From assembly GCA_963691655.1 (NCBI GenBank), contig OY829326.1:13504878-13568877 (forward strand): 64,000 nucleotides of DNA, given 5' to 3'. Within the stretch, counting starts at the first letter, position 1. The number at the start of each line of letters is the position of its first letter. The position numbers were made by a program, and so were the translations under genes. The notes under the pieces were generated by a model that saw only the letters and a program-made list of their open reading frames with translations, made no database searches and was not told where the DNA came from. Source of the stretch: Toxonevra muliebris (lineage: Eukaryota > Arthropoda > Insecta > Diptera > Pallopteridae). This document shows positions 37,100 to 48,049 of the stretch, in pieces.

Positions 37100-37560
37100 C
37101 AAGAGATTCGGTTTGTCATTCTTTACTGATTTCGGCGTAACCTCAAGCATGTGGAAATATTTAATGAATACCAAGTAGCATACGGTCACCCTCGCTTGTG
37201 ACTGTGTTGAAGTGATTTCGGAGATTTAAGGCTCGACATTTTTTTGTGGAGGACGAACCACGAGAAGGTCGTCCAAAATCTTCGTCTGATTACATAAGTG
37301 TGGCTCTGGCGAAGTCCAAAATTGACGAAGATCTAGTAATAAAACAGAAAATGATTGCTGAGGAACTGGACTTGAATATCATGGTTGTATCGCCAATATT
37401 TAGGGATCATCTTGAATACACGAACAAATGAGCACGATTGGTTCTGATGCTCAAAAAGAGGCATGTAGAACCCAAAAGCCAAGCAACAGTTGATGGTATG
37501 AAGCGTAAAAGGTGTTAATCTACCGGGAAAGGAAATGATGTGACCCTGAATCTAAGAGAG
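37100..37560 (+). pseudogene. Mariner-like transposase N-terminal fragment
   Basis: One frame reads FRRFKARHFFVEDEPREGRP after a TGA that replaces the expected Trp codon, then KIDEDLVIKQKMIAEELDLN, a degenerate helix-turn-helix ending RDHLEYTNK, a stop, and ARLVLMLKKRHVEP. The VEDEPR.GRP hinge and IAEEL helix are mariner DNA-binding landmarks. Upstream about 100 bp are in broken frames (for example VAYGHPRL). The catalytic domain is absent. Terminal repeats are not found. Confidence 0.6.
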
Positions 37561-38085
37561 GTTAAAATATGGATGTGGCATCAAAACGACTACTTAGAGT
37601 TACTTAATTGTCTTTGCCCATAGTATAAATGAAAGCACCCACCTACTACCTTCCCATCTACGTAGAACTCTGAATTAATATTGTAAGATTATGTGACATG
37701 GATTCTGAGAAAAATATTTATAGCACAGCCAGTAACTTTTCAAAGAAAAAACTGTATATTTTAGTGTGTGAGACACAACTTAAACTAAATATTTCCCTAT
37801 ATACTAAATAGCGCGATTAATCTCAGCATTGAACTTTACTCAGACTTCCAGTTTATGAATAACTTTTCGATATTATAAACATTATAATGGCAACTCTAAA
37901 AGGCTGGCAGCTCTGAAAAGGGCTCGTTCTATGGTAACGGAAAATGACCGACATGCGCATTGAATAATTTTATTGCACATTCATGCTTTGCTGTTTTAAA
38001 ATCATAAGTCACAAATTTTTAAGGAAATTCATGCAATTGTCTCTAAAATCAACCAATTTCTGTTTGTGTTATTAGAAACCATTGC
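37561..38085. other. AT-rich non-coding DNA
   Basis: No gene or clear repeat is seen. Confidence 0.45.
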
Positions 38086-38225
38086 CATTTTTCAGTGGCG
38101 GATACAGGAAACATTTTTGGGGGGGAAAATAAAAAATAAAAATTCTCCATATGAACCAAAACGCTAAAACGAGGGCTGGAGCGTGTTTTATTTCTCATTC
38201 ATACATGTTTTTTTTTCTAAATTAT

Positions 38226-38297
38226 ACCTAATCTGGGAATCGAACCTCAGGCAGATGGAACTACAGTCAAGCACTCATTCACGAAGTAACCATTGTT
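38226..38297 (-). repeat. tRNA-like fragment inside the hAT-type element
   Basis: Minus strand: a consensus-grade B box GGTTCGATTCCC (38246-38235) preceded by GAGTGCTTGACTGTAGTTCC. A convincing A box and acceptor stem are missing, so a tRNA-derived repeat fragment is likelier than a gene. Confidence 0.45.
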
Positions 38298-38299
38298 GA

Positions 38300-38890
38300 A
38301 CGTCGTCGAGCTGTTTCTGAACTAGATCAGCAGCTTCTGTAGGAGATTAATTTTACGCTAAAATGGCAGAATCGTCTGGATAAGTAGCTATATTAACACC
38401 ATCAGTTTCAGTCAAGTCGCAGGTAAAATTGAATAAAGAGTTGGACCGAGAACACTGCCCTGTGGTACTCCGGCTTTCACTTGACATTTGGCTGATGTTT
38501 CATCATTTACTTTGACATAGAATGATAGGACTTTAAGATTAAATAAAATGGAGCTGGAAGTAAATTTTTTAATTTGTATAGCAACCGTTCATGCCACACT
38601 TTTTCGAACGCTTCTTGAATGTCCAAAAATATGGCAGAGCAATATTTTTTGCATTCCACAAAGTCAGTGACAATATTGATGATATTACTCAGGAGTACCG
38701 TGCTTATAACGGTTGGTAATTCGGAACTATATTCTAAATTTCTTGTATTATTAGCAATCTACTGCTTCGAATATTTTCGAGAATATTGCCAGCAAACTTA
38801 TAGGTCTATATGAAGGCATTGAGTTTTCAGGTTTATTTGGTTTAGGTATCATTATTATTTCAGCACATTTCCATTGAGAAGGAAAGTGGT
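38300..38890 (-). pseudogene. Jockey-type reverse transcriptase fragment
   Basis: The minus strand in shifting frames reads FPSQWKCAEIIMIPKPNKPE, then SYRPISLLAIFSKIFE, later AGVPQGSVLGPTLYSIL, then NIATYPDDSAILA (the catalytic Y-A-D-D box as YPDD) and TEAADLVQKQLDDVQQW. These are the ordered motifs of a jockey-clade RT. Several stops and frameshifts break it, so no single long open frame marks it. Its borders lie inside the hAT-type element at 38093-39050, so it either inserted there or was captured. Confidence 0.8.
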
Positions 38891-39057
38891 TTAATGAGCA
38901 AGATTATTCCTTATTCTTATAATTGAAGGTAAATCATAATAACTAATTATGTTCACCTTTTTGCCTGTTTAAGTTATTAAATTTTTAAGTGTTTGAAAAT
39001 CTTTTGGGAGGGGAAATTTCCCCCTGTTTCCCCCCTTGTATCCGCTCCTGCATTTTT

Positions 39058-41190
39058 ATCACTGTTTAACAGTTTGCGCAATACAAATGCCCAAACTGTT
39101 GCGATATTTTCGATTGATTAGAAATTTTCACCTTTCAGTGCTCTACTAAATTAATAGTATATGCTACTTACTAGCAAAGTGAACCTTTATTTAATTTCTG
39201 AATTTAAATTAGGATAAGTAAATTCTAAGGGCATTTTCAAATCAATTACTATTCAGCAGTTTCCTAATTGAAAAGTATTCCACAGTCATAGAGGAGCTTT
39301 ATAGGTCTCGAAGGACTTAAAATTGGGGCATATAAAAAATTTTGCATTCACTCCAAAAATCGGCAATTATGATCCGAAAATCTTTTTTTACTGCAAGCCT
39401 AAAAGTGGAAATGATGTATGGTCTGTTTCAGCTTCATAAAAAATACAGATACAAAATCTTGAATTTTTTAATAACTCTTTTAGCTTTCACAAAATAAAAT
39501 CATACTCGTAAAAAGCAATGGTAGCAAGTCAAATCGATTAGACGAAACATTTAATAGAGCCAATGCTACTTAGGCATGCAACAGTGATCGCTAATAATAG
39601 ATATGCGGCAATGTTTTGAGCACTTTTTCGATTTTTCTTCAATATTCACATTAACTTTTTCTAGTTGCCAATGTTTTGACCTCTTTAATTCAGACTTTAA
39701 TTTAATACAACTTCTTAATTTTTTTTATTTGAAACATGATTTTGTACTTTTAGTTTTTTATAATAAGTGGCAATAAATACATTTTGTTTTGAATAAGTCA
39801 TAAGTGGCAATAAATACATTTTGTTTTGAATAAGTCATTTAAACTGCAAGTGATTTTGGTTGCAAATGATATGGTCGGCACTGTACATCGCCAAAATCTG
39901 AGTATGAATTCGGAATCTCTTCTATCATTTTAAGTTGTACCATGCCTACAATTCCCTTTACTATAACATTGTGACTTTAACCTAGCATTTTAAATCGTAT
40001 TTTAAACTTTGACAAATTTTTTCACTGGGTTCTGCTACTTCTGAAATGCTCAAATGTATGATCAGAATCAATCGGCAATAAGTTTGTCTGACACAAAACA
40101 AATAGTTCGGAGCAATAGAAGTAGACGATATGTTGATATTACAACTAATCGAGAACCAACCCTAAGAAGTAATACCAATTAGAAGTCCTGCGGGAAAAGT
40201 GATAGAAGAGGAAGTAGGTGGTTTTAGGCAGTATGAATCTGGCAAGACCGCAGAACTGGAGTTCTACGGTATATATTGAAGATTCTGCCAGCCAATGTAC
40301 AAAAAAGAAAAAGGATTTCAAAATATAATTTAGAAAACTTAAAGGAAACTTGAATCAAAAGTGTCATAACAATTTGGGAGCCAACTGTACGTACACATTT
40401 ATATGGATACACATGCAGTAGTGCAACTTGCGCAGAAGTGAACAAATTCACGTGGGTGTATACTGGCGCTCATTTTTAGTATCTATATCTTTTTTATTAT
40501 ACATGCACAACTTTTCACATACTCTGATTAGAAGGGAAAAATGATTATGGGAGCAAGTTTAATGAATAAAAGAAAAATATTGATTTATGTATAGGTATGG
40601 CGTCGGAGAAAATATTCTCTCTTTTCTATCCTTATGTGTTGGTGTTTCAAAATATTGAAAAATTCCTTACAATACATAGAGAGTGACTTTTATTGTACGA
40701 ATGTTATGGTAGATAACCAAATCAAAAACGAAAAGAGAGAGAATTTTTGATAAGGATAAGCAATAGTGAGTTGGCGTAGGAAAATTCAGTACCTATCGTA
40801 GTTTGTACTTTACCGGTTGTGTTGACTCGGCAAAGTATACACGTTGATTTGGGAATTCCGGAGGTTTATATATATAAATATACATATAATTTCTTTTAGT
40901 GCATAACATTCATATGTTTGTTTATTTTAATTTATTTATTTCTTTAAATAATTATAGCAACGGACTCCTATCGAATCTTTATATTTTTGGTGTTGTGTTG
41001 TGTTTTTGTGGTAGAGTTTTACAGGTTTGGACTTTTTTAAGCGATAACTTGTATAACAGTGTCGTGTGGAGAGGTAAGTTTTTTCTTCCATATTGTGTGT
41101 GTATATATACATAAAAATAGTTTTTAATTAATATTTTTTCTCTTTATTTTAGTTAAAATTAACTCCAGTGAAAATACTTAAAAAAATAAA
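39058..41190. other. AT-rich non-coding DNA
   Basis: No gene is seen apart from a 37-bp tandem duplication listed next and possible splice signals near 40963-41153. Confidence 0.45.
39765..39838 (+). repeat. Exact tandem duplication, 37-bp unit x 2
   Basis: AAGTGGCAATAAATACATTT and the following 17 bases are repeated immediately and identically (second copy from 39802). A recent local duplication. Confidence 0.9.
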
Positions 41191-41347
41191 AGCCAAACCT
41201 ACAAGCTTACATACTTTTACAAGCTTAAATACTTTTACAAGCTCAAATACTTTTTCAAACTTAAATACTTTTACAAGCTTAAATACTTTTGCAAGCCTAA
41301 ATCCATTTCATATCTATTTACATTTCTTGGTGGTCACTAAAGAATCG
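40964..41347 (+). other. Possible exon-intron structure of a non-coding or unrecognised transcript
   Basis: A pyrimidine-poor TTATAG acceptor-like site ends at 40963. A donor GAGAGGTAAGTT lies at about 41070-41079. A strong acceptor, TTTTTCTCTTTATTTTAG, ends near 41153. Another donor-like ATCGTAAGTTC lies at about 41345. The implied 78-bp intron is of normal fly size. However, no frame stays open across the junction for long, so I do not call a coding gene. Confidence 0.25.
41199..41310 (+). repeat. 18-bp tandem repeat (about six units)
   Basis: Unit ACTTTTACAAGCTTAAAT, repeated with substitutions. Being a multiple of three, it keeps a frame that would read (TFTSLN)n. Substitutions change residues freely, so selection on a protein is not evident. 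Confidence 0.85.
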
Positions 41348-41837
41348 TAAGTTCATCTTAAAAGTGCGCATTTCAGCACGGAATCATCTGCAAGTTATAT
41401 AATTTCTTCTTCAACGATGGATGGATCGATAGAATCAAAGATAGATAGATATGTTTATTGTGAAATTTGTGAGGAAGGAAAATTTCAAGCACTCAGCTAC
41501 TGATGTAACTGAGTATTGATTTTTCCAATATCAATTGCAGATTTTGCTAAAACATATCAACAACTTACGCATATATCTATCTTAGTAAGTAAAGATAGAT
41601 CGGATTATGGTAAATGATGGATAAAATTGATAGATAAAAAGATAGATAAAAAATTTCATTATCAAGTAGGCATAATTACGTATCTAATATAAACTTTAAG
41701 GTATTTTAAGACAAAAAAAAAAAAACATTCAATCATTTACTACAAATTTCACTGTCTTTCACATTTTAAGTTATTGCTTTCAGTTTCTTATAATTGAAAA
41801 GAATCATTGTTGTCGGTAATTAAATTTTAAAATAATA

Positions 41838-42227
41838 AGCAAAATGCCCATTTCCTGTAAAGGCCATACTTGGTGATTGATTGGAAATATATTTATTTAT
41901 ATGTATGCGAAATGGTGAAAAAAGTTTTATTGCGCAGCTGTTTTCTTCTATTTTCCCTATAGCCAGCGATTTAAAACTTCTTCACTAGACGGTTTTTCAT
42001 ATAAATACATGCATTTATAATCAACTGCTAAAAGAAGCTTGCACAAGAATACGGCATTGTGTTTTTATTCTTTTATAAAGTCAGCCTTGCATATTATGGC
42101 GATACAAACTATAAAGTGGCAAGCACCTACAACTATACAAATATGTTTTAATATTAAATTCTTCAATTTTTATTGTTTTTTAAATTTATTTTTTATTTCT
42201 CATCACATTCTTAATTTATTATTTTAA
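41838..42227 (+). repeat. Tandem array unit a (first part missing)
   Basis: Begins at AGCAAAATGCCCATTTCC and carries GAAATGGTGAAAAAAGTTTT, GCAGCTGTTTTCTTCTATTT, CATATAAATACATGCATTTA and TCTCATCACATTCTT. These are shared in order with units b and c. Confidence 0.75.
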
Positions 42228-42701
42228 TCCTTAAATACCCACTGGTCACTGCAGTGACCAACCACTTCCGCGGCTGCCTGTGCCGCCATTTTACGTTCGC
42301 CATTTAAAATGAACATCTGATTCTACTATCTAAAGTTTTCTTTATCGATACGTATAAATAAGAATGGAAAAATGACAACTGTTGTTCAGTTACAGTTATT
42401 TTTAGCTCGAAAAGCATGTTTTGCAAAAATTTTAAACAACTAACTGAAAAAAGGTGTTTTTATTTTCGAATTTTGTGTAATACGGTATGGGATAATACAA
42501 AATAACTGTTTTTAAAAATTATTGCGAATGTATTTTAATTTATTCTCCAGATAATTGCCAAAGGTTACTACAGAGGTCAACCATGTAAATTAAAATAACT
42601 GCGCCTTAAACTAATATATTTGAAAACACGTTGTTCGAAATCACAAATACTACCTCTGGGTATGTTTTTAATTGAAATCGGACGTGTTGGGCGTTTAAGA
42701 G
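42228..42701. mobile_element. piggyBac-like non-autonomous element (TTAA target)
   Basis: TTAA flanks at 42224-42227 and 42702-42705. Left end TCCTTAAATACCCACTGG; right end, reversed, CTCTTAAACGCCCAACACG. An 18-bp perfect palindrome TGGTCACTGCAGTGACCA sits just inside the left end (42243-42260). It interrupts the tandem array exactly where unit c (around 43110-43135) has uninterrupted sequence, so an empty paralogous site supports the borders. No transposase. Confidence 0.65.
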
Positions 42702-43135
42702 TTAAAAACAAAAAAGGTTGAACTTCGACAAAAGACTCAACACCTTCGATTGAACTCACATCGGTGATTGAGCTAAATCCACTAGGATTAGTAACGGTAC
42801 TGACTTTTAAGGTAATCATCACGATGCCTATTTGCTTTTCAAGCTTGTTTACTTGATAGTTGAATGAAAATGCATTTATTTACTTGAATAAGAAATGGTG
42901 AAAAAAAGTTTTATAACGCAGCTGTTTTCTTCTATTTTCCCTATGGCCAGCGTTTTAAAACTTTTTCATTAGACGAGTTTTTATATAAATATATGCATTT
43001 ATATTCAACTGTTAAAAGAAGCCAATACAGCAATACCGCATTGTGTTTTTCCCCTTATGGCCAGCCGTGCATACTTCAGCCACTACCATTCATTCTTAGT
43101 TGTATTCTCATCACATTCTTTATTATTTATCAAAA
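42702..43135 (+). repeat. Tandem array unit b
   Basis: Period of 430 bp to unit c: GAAATGGTGAAAAAAAGTTT at 42892 and 43322; GACTCAACACCTTCGATTGA against GACTAAACACTTTCGATCAA at about 42737 and 43167. A TATA-like ATATAAATA lies in each unit, but no transcript can be argued. Confidence 0.75.
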
Positions 43136-43510
43136 AAAGAAAAATGGTTGAGTTTCGACGAAAGACTAAACACTTTCGATCAAACTCACGTTGGCGACCG
43201 AGCTAAATCCACAAGGATTAGTAAATGTGCTGGTTTTTAAGGTAATACGCAAAATGCGCATTTACTTTACAGGCTTATTTAGTTGATAGTTGAATGAAAA
43301 TGCATTTATTTACATGAATGAGAAATGGTGAAAAAAAGTTTTATAGCGCAGCTGTTTTCTTCTATTTTCTTAACGGTCGGCGATTTGAAACTTGTTCACT
43401 AGGCGGTTTATCATATAAATACATGTATCTTTATTTAAGTGTTAAAAGAAGCAAGTAAAAAAATACTGCATTGTGGTTTTACTTTTAGAGCCAGCCGTGC
43501 ACATTTCCGC
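43136..43510 (+). repeat. Tandem array unit c
   Basis: Third and last unit, ending near GCCAGCCGTGCACATTTC, which matches GCCAGCCGTGCATACTTC of unit b. Confidence 0.75.
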
Positions 43511-43746
43511 CATTACCTTAAAAAAACATTTGGCTTGCTGAAAGTGTATTGCTTATGAATGCATATTGAATATAGTGCAATATAGATGGATCTATAGTGT
43601 TTGAAATAACTTCTTTTTTTTTTATTAAAAATCAGCAGAAAATGACCTAAAAAAAATGTGAATTCATTTGTTATATTTCTAATGTTTGAAATAAGTTCAA
43701 AACATCTCAATGCGCATGTGCTAAAAAAAAAAAAATAAATATGTAC

Positions 43747-44094
43747 ATTAGAGTGGCGTAATTTTGTAATTATTGTAAATATTTTCAACAGTTTAAGAAA
43801 ACCTCCCATATATTAATATATATTTTATGACATAGAACATAAAAACACAAAGGATACAGATTTTTCCATATATTTAGTTCAAAAAGTAAAAAGGTTTTAA
43901 ATATCAGTCTAAAAAATTATATTTATTGTCCATTTACTTTTTTGGGCATCCGAGTCAAAATTACGTAGAGCAAAAAAAAAAAAATAAATAAATACTAAAT
44001 AACAAAATAGAGAATTACAATTTCAGTCGGATTCAATTTAAATAACAAAAATTTCTTCTTGACTAATACTACTGTAAAAGTGCGCCACTCTAAT
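43747..44094. mobile_element. MITE, ends ATTAGAGTGGCG
   Basis: Exact 12-bp terminal inverse ATTAGAGTGGCG (43747) and CGCCACTCTAAT (to 44094). About 348 bp, AT-rich interior, no coding capacity. TA within the ends would suit a Tc1/mariner derivative. Confidence 0.65.
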
Positions 44095-44604
44095 ATGCGC
44101 ATTTATATACATTAATATAAAAAAAGATAAACAATAATCTATTAATATTTATTTTATTAATTTATTACTGCATGCAAATATTTCCAGTCTGTTCCAGGTT
44201 TCATAATGATTTGATGATAGATGTAGTACTGGAAATAAGTGCATTTATACCCCGCCGGTGAAGCATGATGCCACTGAACGTTTCCTGAATATGACAGTCA
44301 ATTTAAATGGAAAGAAGTAAGCATACATTACAATCAAACGTTTTTTGTGAAAACGATGTTCGTAAAATAAGAAAAGGTGAATAATTCAAATTACTTATAC
44401 ATGTCTACATTAGCCATTAGCTTCAGAAATAAAATATGAAATAAAATTTAAATTAGAACTAAAACGGTTTTCTTATATAAATTGTTTTGTTTACATTTAA
44501 GTGAGTATGCTACGTTCTCTACAAGTTAAATTTTTCTCGAGCGATAACAAGGCATCGATAACAATATGGAATTTTCTGGCGCTTGTTCTAATAGCAAAAA
44601 GTCA
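44095..44604. other. AT-rich non-coding DNA
   Basis: Nothing recognisable. Confidence 0.4.
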
Positions 44605-44757
44605 TATTAAATTAAAGTTTCTTTTGATGGATTACAAAGTTATGAAGATAAAGCTACCAAGGATTAATGACTTTTTTCCCCTAATTTCGTTTTCGATTTG
44701 AAATACAAAGAAATTACCTTAGAAACTTCGATAAAAGCAATTGTTTCGCATGCAACC
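44605..44757 (+). repeat. Dispersed repeat, copy 1
   Basis: From TTTTGATGGATTACAAAGTT through ACCAAGGATTAATGA to TCGCATGCAACCCTGTTG it is about 90% like 49295-49453. Origin unknown. Copies are in the same orientation, 4.7 kb apart. Confidence 0.75.
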
Positions 44758-45439
44758 CTGTTGGATATTTTTTATACCTAAAGTAATTGTTTATTTACTT
44801 CGTTTACTTTTTCTTGCTTTTCAAGCATTTTAAATGTGTAAGAAAGAGAACGCTAGCATTTTTTGATACGTCATATTTAAAATAGCTAAAATAAACAGAG
44901 ATGACAATATATCGAAAAATCAATTCTCCTCGATTGTGGTGGAATGCACGTAAGTACTCTGAAAATATAAAAATATACACAAAACACAAAGTTTTTCGCT
45001 GTCTTGCGAGCATACTTCAATTAAAGACATTTTCTTTTTTTGTAGTTTTAATGAAAGTTGAACGGGTATGTCATGTTTGTTTACTGCATATAACTATAAG
45101 TCACAATCTCAAATGCTAAGGTACACCACTCATGCAAAGAAGATATTAATATTAAGGGTATTCATGGAACCAGATAAGTTTCTACAAAGGTAACTGATGC
45201 TTTTATGTGAAACTGTACATGAATGAACTTTGCAATTGATTTGTGAACATTTCGTATAAAACAGTTTTGGGTAAATTAGCACAAAAACTTATTTTAAAAA
45301 TGTCGAAATAGAAAAGCTAAATTTTATTAAACTTTGGGAGTTAATTCAAATTTATAATTTGAATAATTTTGTTCTTACTTCATCCATTTTTCATCTGCTT
45401 TTTTGTCGTATAAAAAATAACAGCTGTCAGTTGTGTTAT
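44758..45439. other. AT-rich non-coding DNA
   Basis: Nothing recognisable. Short overlapping frames on both strands near 44804-45119 show no domain. Confidence 0.4.
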
Positions 45440-45700
45440 GTTGGAGTGGCTGTCTGGAGAAAAACTCAGGCCAAAACTACCTATTGCGATACTACATAGT
45501 TGGACCTACAGTTTAACGCCGATTGCGAATCGCGGTGTGGCAAATTGTACCCTTTCTTATGATTCTCATACACTTCATATCGATAGTGAATATAAGATGG
45601 TTATGAGAATTAAACACCAGAACCAACACGAGAATCGAACCCGAACATCCCGGAAGAAAGTTTAGTGCACTTTCTTTTAGACTATCGGCCAGTTACTTAG
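45440..45700 (-). mobile_element. tRNA-derived SINE, second family
   Basis: Minus strand: A-box-like TGGCCGATAGTC (45691-45680) and near-consensus B box GGTTCGATTCT (45641-45631). About 90 bp into the body it has CGATTCGCAATCGGCG then TTAAACTGTAGGTCC, which parallels the body core of the SINE at 27343-27650. The tRNA-like heads differ, so two families share one central domain. Confidence 0.65.
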
Positions 45701-45872
45701 GGTTGTATTCACAAACATATAAGTTTGCACATAAAAATAGTCGCGTAAGCATATATGAGCTTTTAAACGTATACAGTTTATACGGGCTGCGAGGCATTTG
45801 CGAGTTTACATGAGTTCCTTTTACGTTTTAGATTCTAAAAACTACAAGGAGAATTAAATGAAATATAGAGTA

Positions 45873-46168
45873 TGTAACAAAATTGAGCAAATGAAGGGAC
45901 ATTTTTGGGATATGAAAAAAGCCAAAAATGGAGTCAAATTAAAAAGTATCAGCATAGCTTTTGAAAAATCATAATTTATTGTCGAAATTTCAGTACTTTC
46001 AAGACCCTTTTGGAATCTGAAGATATTATCTGATTTAAAAATTTGTTTCCAATTTTTTCATCTAGATCTGAAGAAACTTTGTTATGCTCTCACTTTTTAA
46101 TTGGACGCCATTTTTGGGCTATTTTTTATGCCCCAAAAATGTTCTTTCATTTCCTCAATTTTGTTACA
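45873..46168. mobile_element. Hairpin MITE, ends TGTAACAAAATTGAG
   Basis: Exact 15-bp ends TGTAACAAAATTGAG (45873) and CTCAATTTTGTTACA (to 46168). Inverse homology extends about 90 bp inward (GGGACATTTTTGGG against CCCAAAAATGTTC; CCAAAAATGGAGTC against GACGCCATTTTTGG), with a loop of about 120 bp. Confidence 0.75.
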
Positions 46169-46763
46169 TCCCGTAACCGTAGAATTCCCAATATTACTAT
46201 ATATTAAAAAATATACAATACAACAAAATAGCAAGTAAAGGAAATGACAAAAAAATGTTGAGTTAAATGAATTGAAAATGATTGCGTGGAAAATAATTTC
46301 CGTTGTTGTTAATATATGTACACATATAAACGTACATGCAAACGCTCGAATACACACTTTCACATACGTAAACAATACATGTCTGATATGTGGAACTTGT
46401 TAACAATACAATCAACAGTTGGTACTACATAAAACAAAACAAAAAAAAAAAATAAGTCAGTTTTTATGTTCACGTATATATACACATATATTTCAAGCAT
46501 AAACTGAGAGAAAATATACGATGAGAAATGTCGAGCCAACATTCAGAAAATAATTTTTTAAATTAGTGCTCACGTTCGTGTAACTTTATGTTTTCAGCGC
46601 GTAGCCTTACATATTTTTTTATTTATCGACGTTTTTTCACAATAATTTAAGCAAGTTTTTTTACATACTATCAATACTAAAGGTGAAATATTTTTCAACA
46701 ACAGTATTAATGCGCTGCATGTGCATTTAAATAAATCACACTTGGCACTAGAGAATCTCCGTA
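46169..46763. other. AT-rich non-coding DNA
   Basis: Nothing recognisable. Confidence 0.4.
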
Positions 46764-48049
46764 CACGGTTCGAAATTTAAGTTAATTTTTTCAACTATTT
46801 AAGTTGGTATATAATTCCTTACTAAAATCAGTTGAATTTTTATTTTTTTAAGTTGAAATTAAGTAAATAAGGAAGTACATAAACCAAAAAGATGACATTT
46901 TATACTTTAAAGGTTTGTTTTAGAAACTTTTTACGTTTACATATGAGCCGTTCAAGTTGAAATATTTGACGGTAAAAGCAATCAACTAAACTCAGTAGTT
47001 GAATTATTTGATGTGCAGTTGAAAAAAAAAAAAATCAAAATTTATTACTTTTCCAACTTTGTTGGTATAAAATTTCACAATTATAGTTGAATAAAAATAT
47101 TTTAAGAAGAAAATTTCAACTTTATGTATTTAACGTTTACACTATGAAGCTGAAAATTTCATTACTTAAGTTACAAAATTCAACCTTATATATTAATTAA
47201 TTCAACGTTAAAAGTTGACTTATTGCATTTTTTTTTTCACTTTTAACTACAAACTACAAAGCTACAAATTAGAGAAGGAACTTTGGGTTTCATCATTTTT
47301 TATTTTAATAAAAGAATATGTGCATATTTACATTTGAAATATATAAATAAAAAAAGTGCTTAAGCTTTATCATAGATTTCGTTATTATAAACTCTATGTT
47401 ATTGAATTTTTCTGAAAAAAAAAAGTTTTGATATAAATGTCAAAAACTTCAGAGAAGCTGTAATGGCTGGGTATTGCTAACAACTTACGATCAAAAGATA
47501 TGTAGCACTGTATTATTTACAATTTTGATGTTCCTGTTGCAATAATTATTAGTTCTGTGAATTTTTCTTTCGAAAAACATATGAATTTTGCAAGACAAAA
47601 GCTTACACATTTTCTATCTCTTGTTCCTGGTGGGAAAATATGGTGGGAAATAATATTAGCAATTGTAAAATTACTAGCCCTCTGCCGGTTAATTACACGA
47701 AGTAGGCATTTCAAATTTTTAAATTGGAGTGTTCATTTTTCAACTTTAAACCATGAGAAAATTATTTTCAACCATTGGTAATAATTTTGTGTGAGGTTGT
47801 TAAAAATTTCAATATTTTTTAGTTGAAAAACTTTAAGTACATAAAAATTCAACAAATTTGGTTTACTTCTTACTTACTTCTTCTAAATTGAAAAATATAA
47901 CTTTAAGTTTAAAGATTAATCTGTTAAAGTTGAATTTGGAAATTCGTCCATACAGGTTGAAAAAATGTCAACTATATTGTTGAAAATAAGTGTTTCAACC
48001 GAAAAAAGTTGAATGAAGTTGAAAAATTAAACTCAAATTTTTGACCGAG
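46764..48049. mobile_element. Non-autonomous DNA element, ends C(A/T)CGGTNNNAAATTT, AAGTTGAA motif
   Basis: Left end CACGGTTCGAAATTTAAGTT (46764); right end, reversed, CTCGGTCAAAAATTTGAGTT (from 48049); TA outside both. About two dozen AGTTGAA/TTCAACT words in both orientations crowd the outer thirds, while the middle (about 47250-47700) has few. No transposase is seen; the frames at 47517-47781 are unremarkable. Confidence 0.7.

Larger units (their letters stand above)
38093..39050. mobile_element. hAT-type non-autonomous element carrying a jockey RT relic
   Basis: The left end CAGTGGCGGATACAGG at 38093 is followed by a run of eight G. The right end, reversed from 39050, reads CAGGAGCGGATACAAG followed by GGGG runs. 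The word CATTTTT flanks both ends directly (38086-38092 and 39051-39057), giving a 7-8 bp target duplication as expected for hAT. No hAT transposase is seen. The interior is a degenerate jockey reverse transcriptase and a tRNA-like stretch on the minus strand. The G tract just inside the ends is shared with the elements at 49485 and 51527. Confidence 0.7.

Noticed and set aside
41199..41310. Regular 18-bp repeats as a CRISPR-like array
   Set aside because: Units are directly abutting with no unique spacers, and the context is a eukaryotic genome.
42577..42822. 81-codon minus-strand open frame
   Set aside because: It runs across the border of the piggyBac-like insertion into array unit b. The matching frame in unit c has a stop, so it is not a conserved gene.
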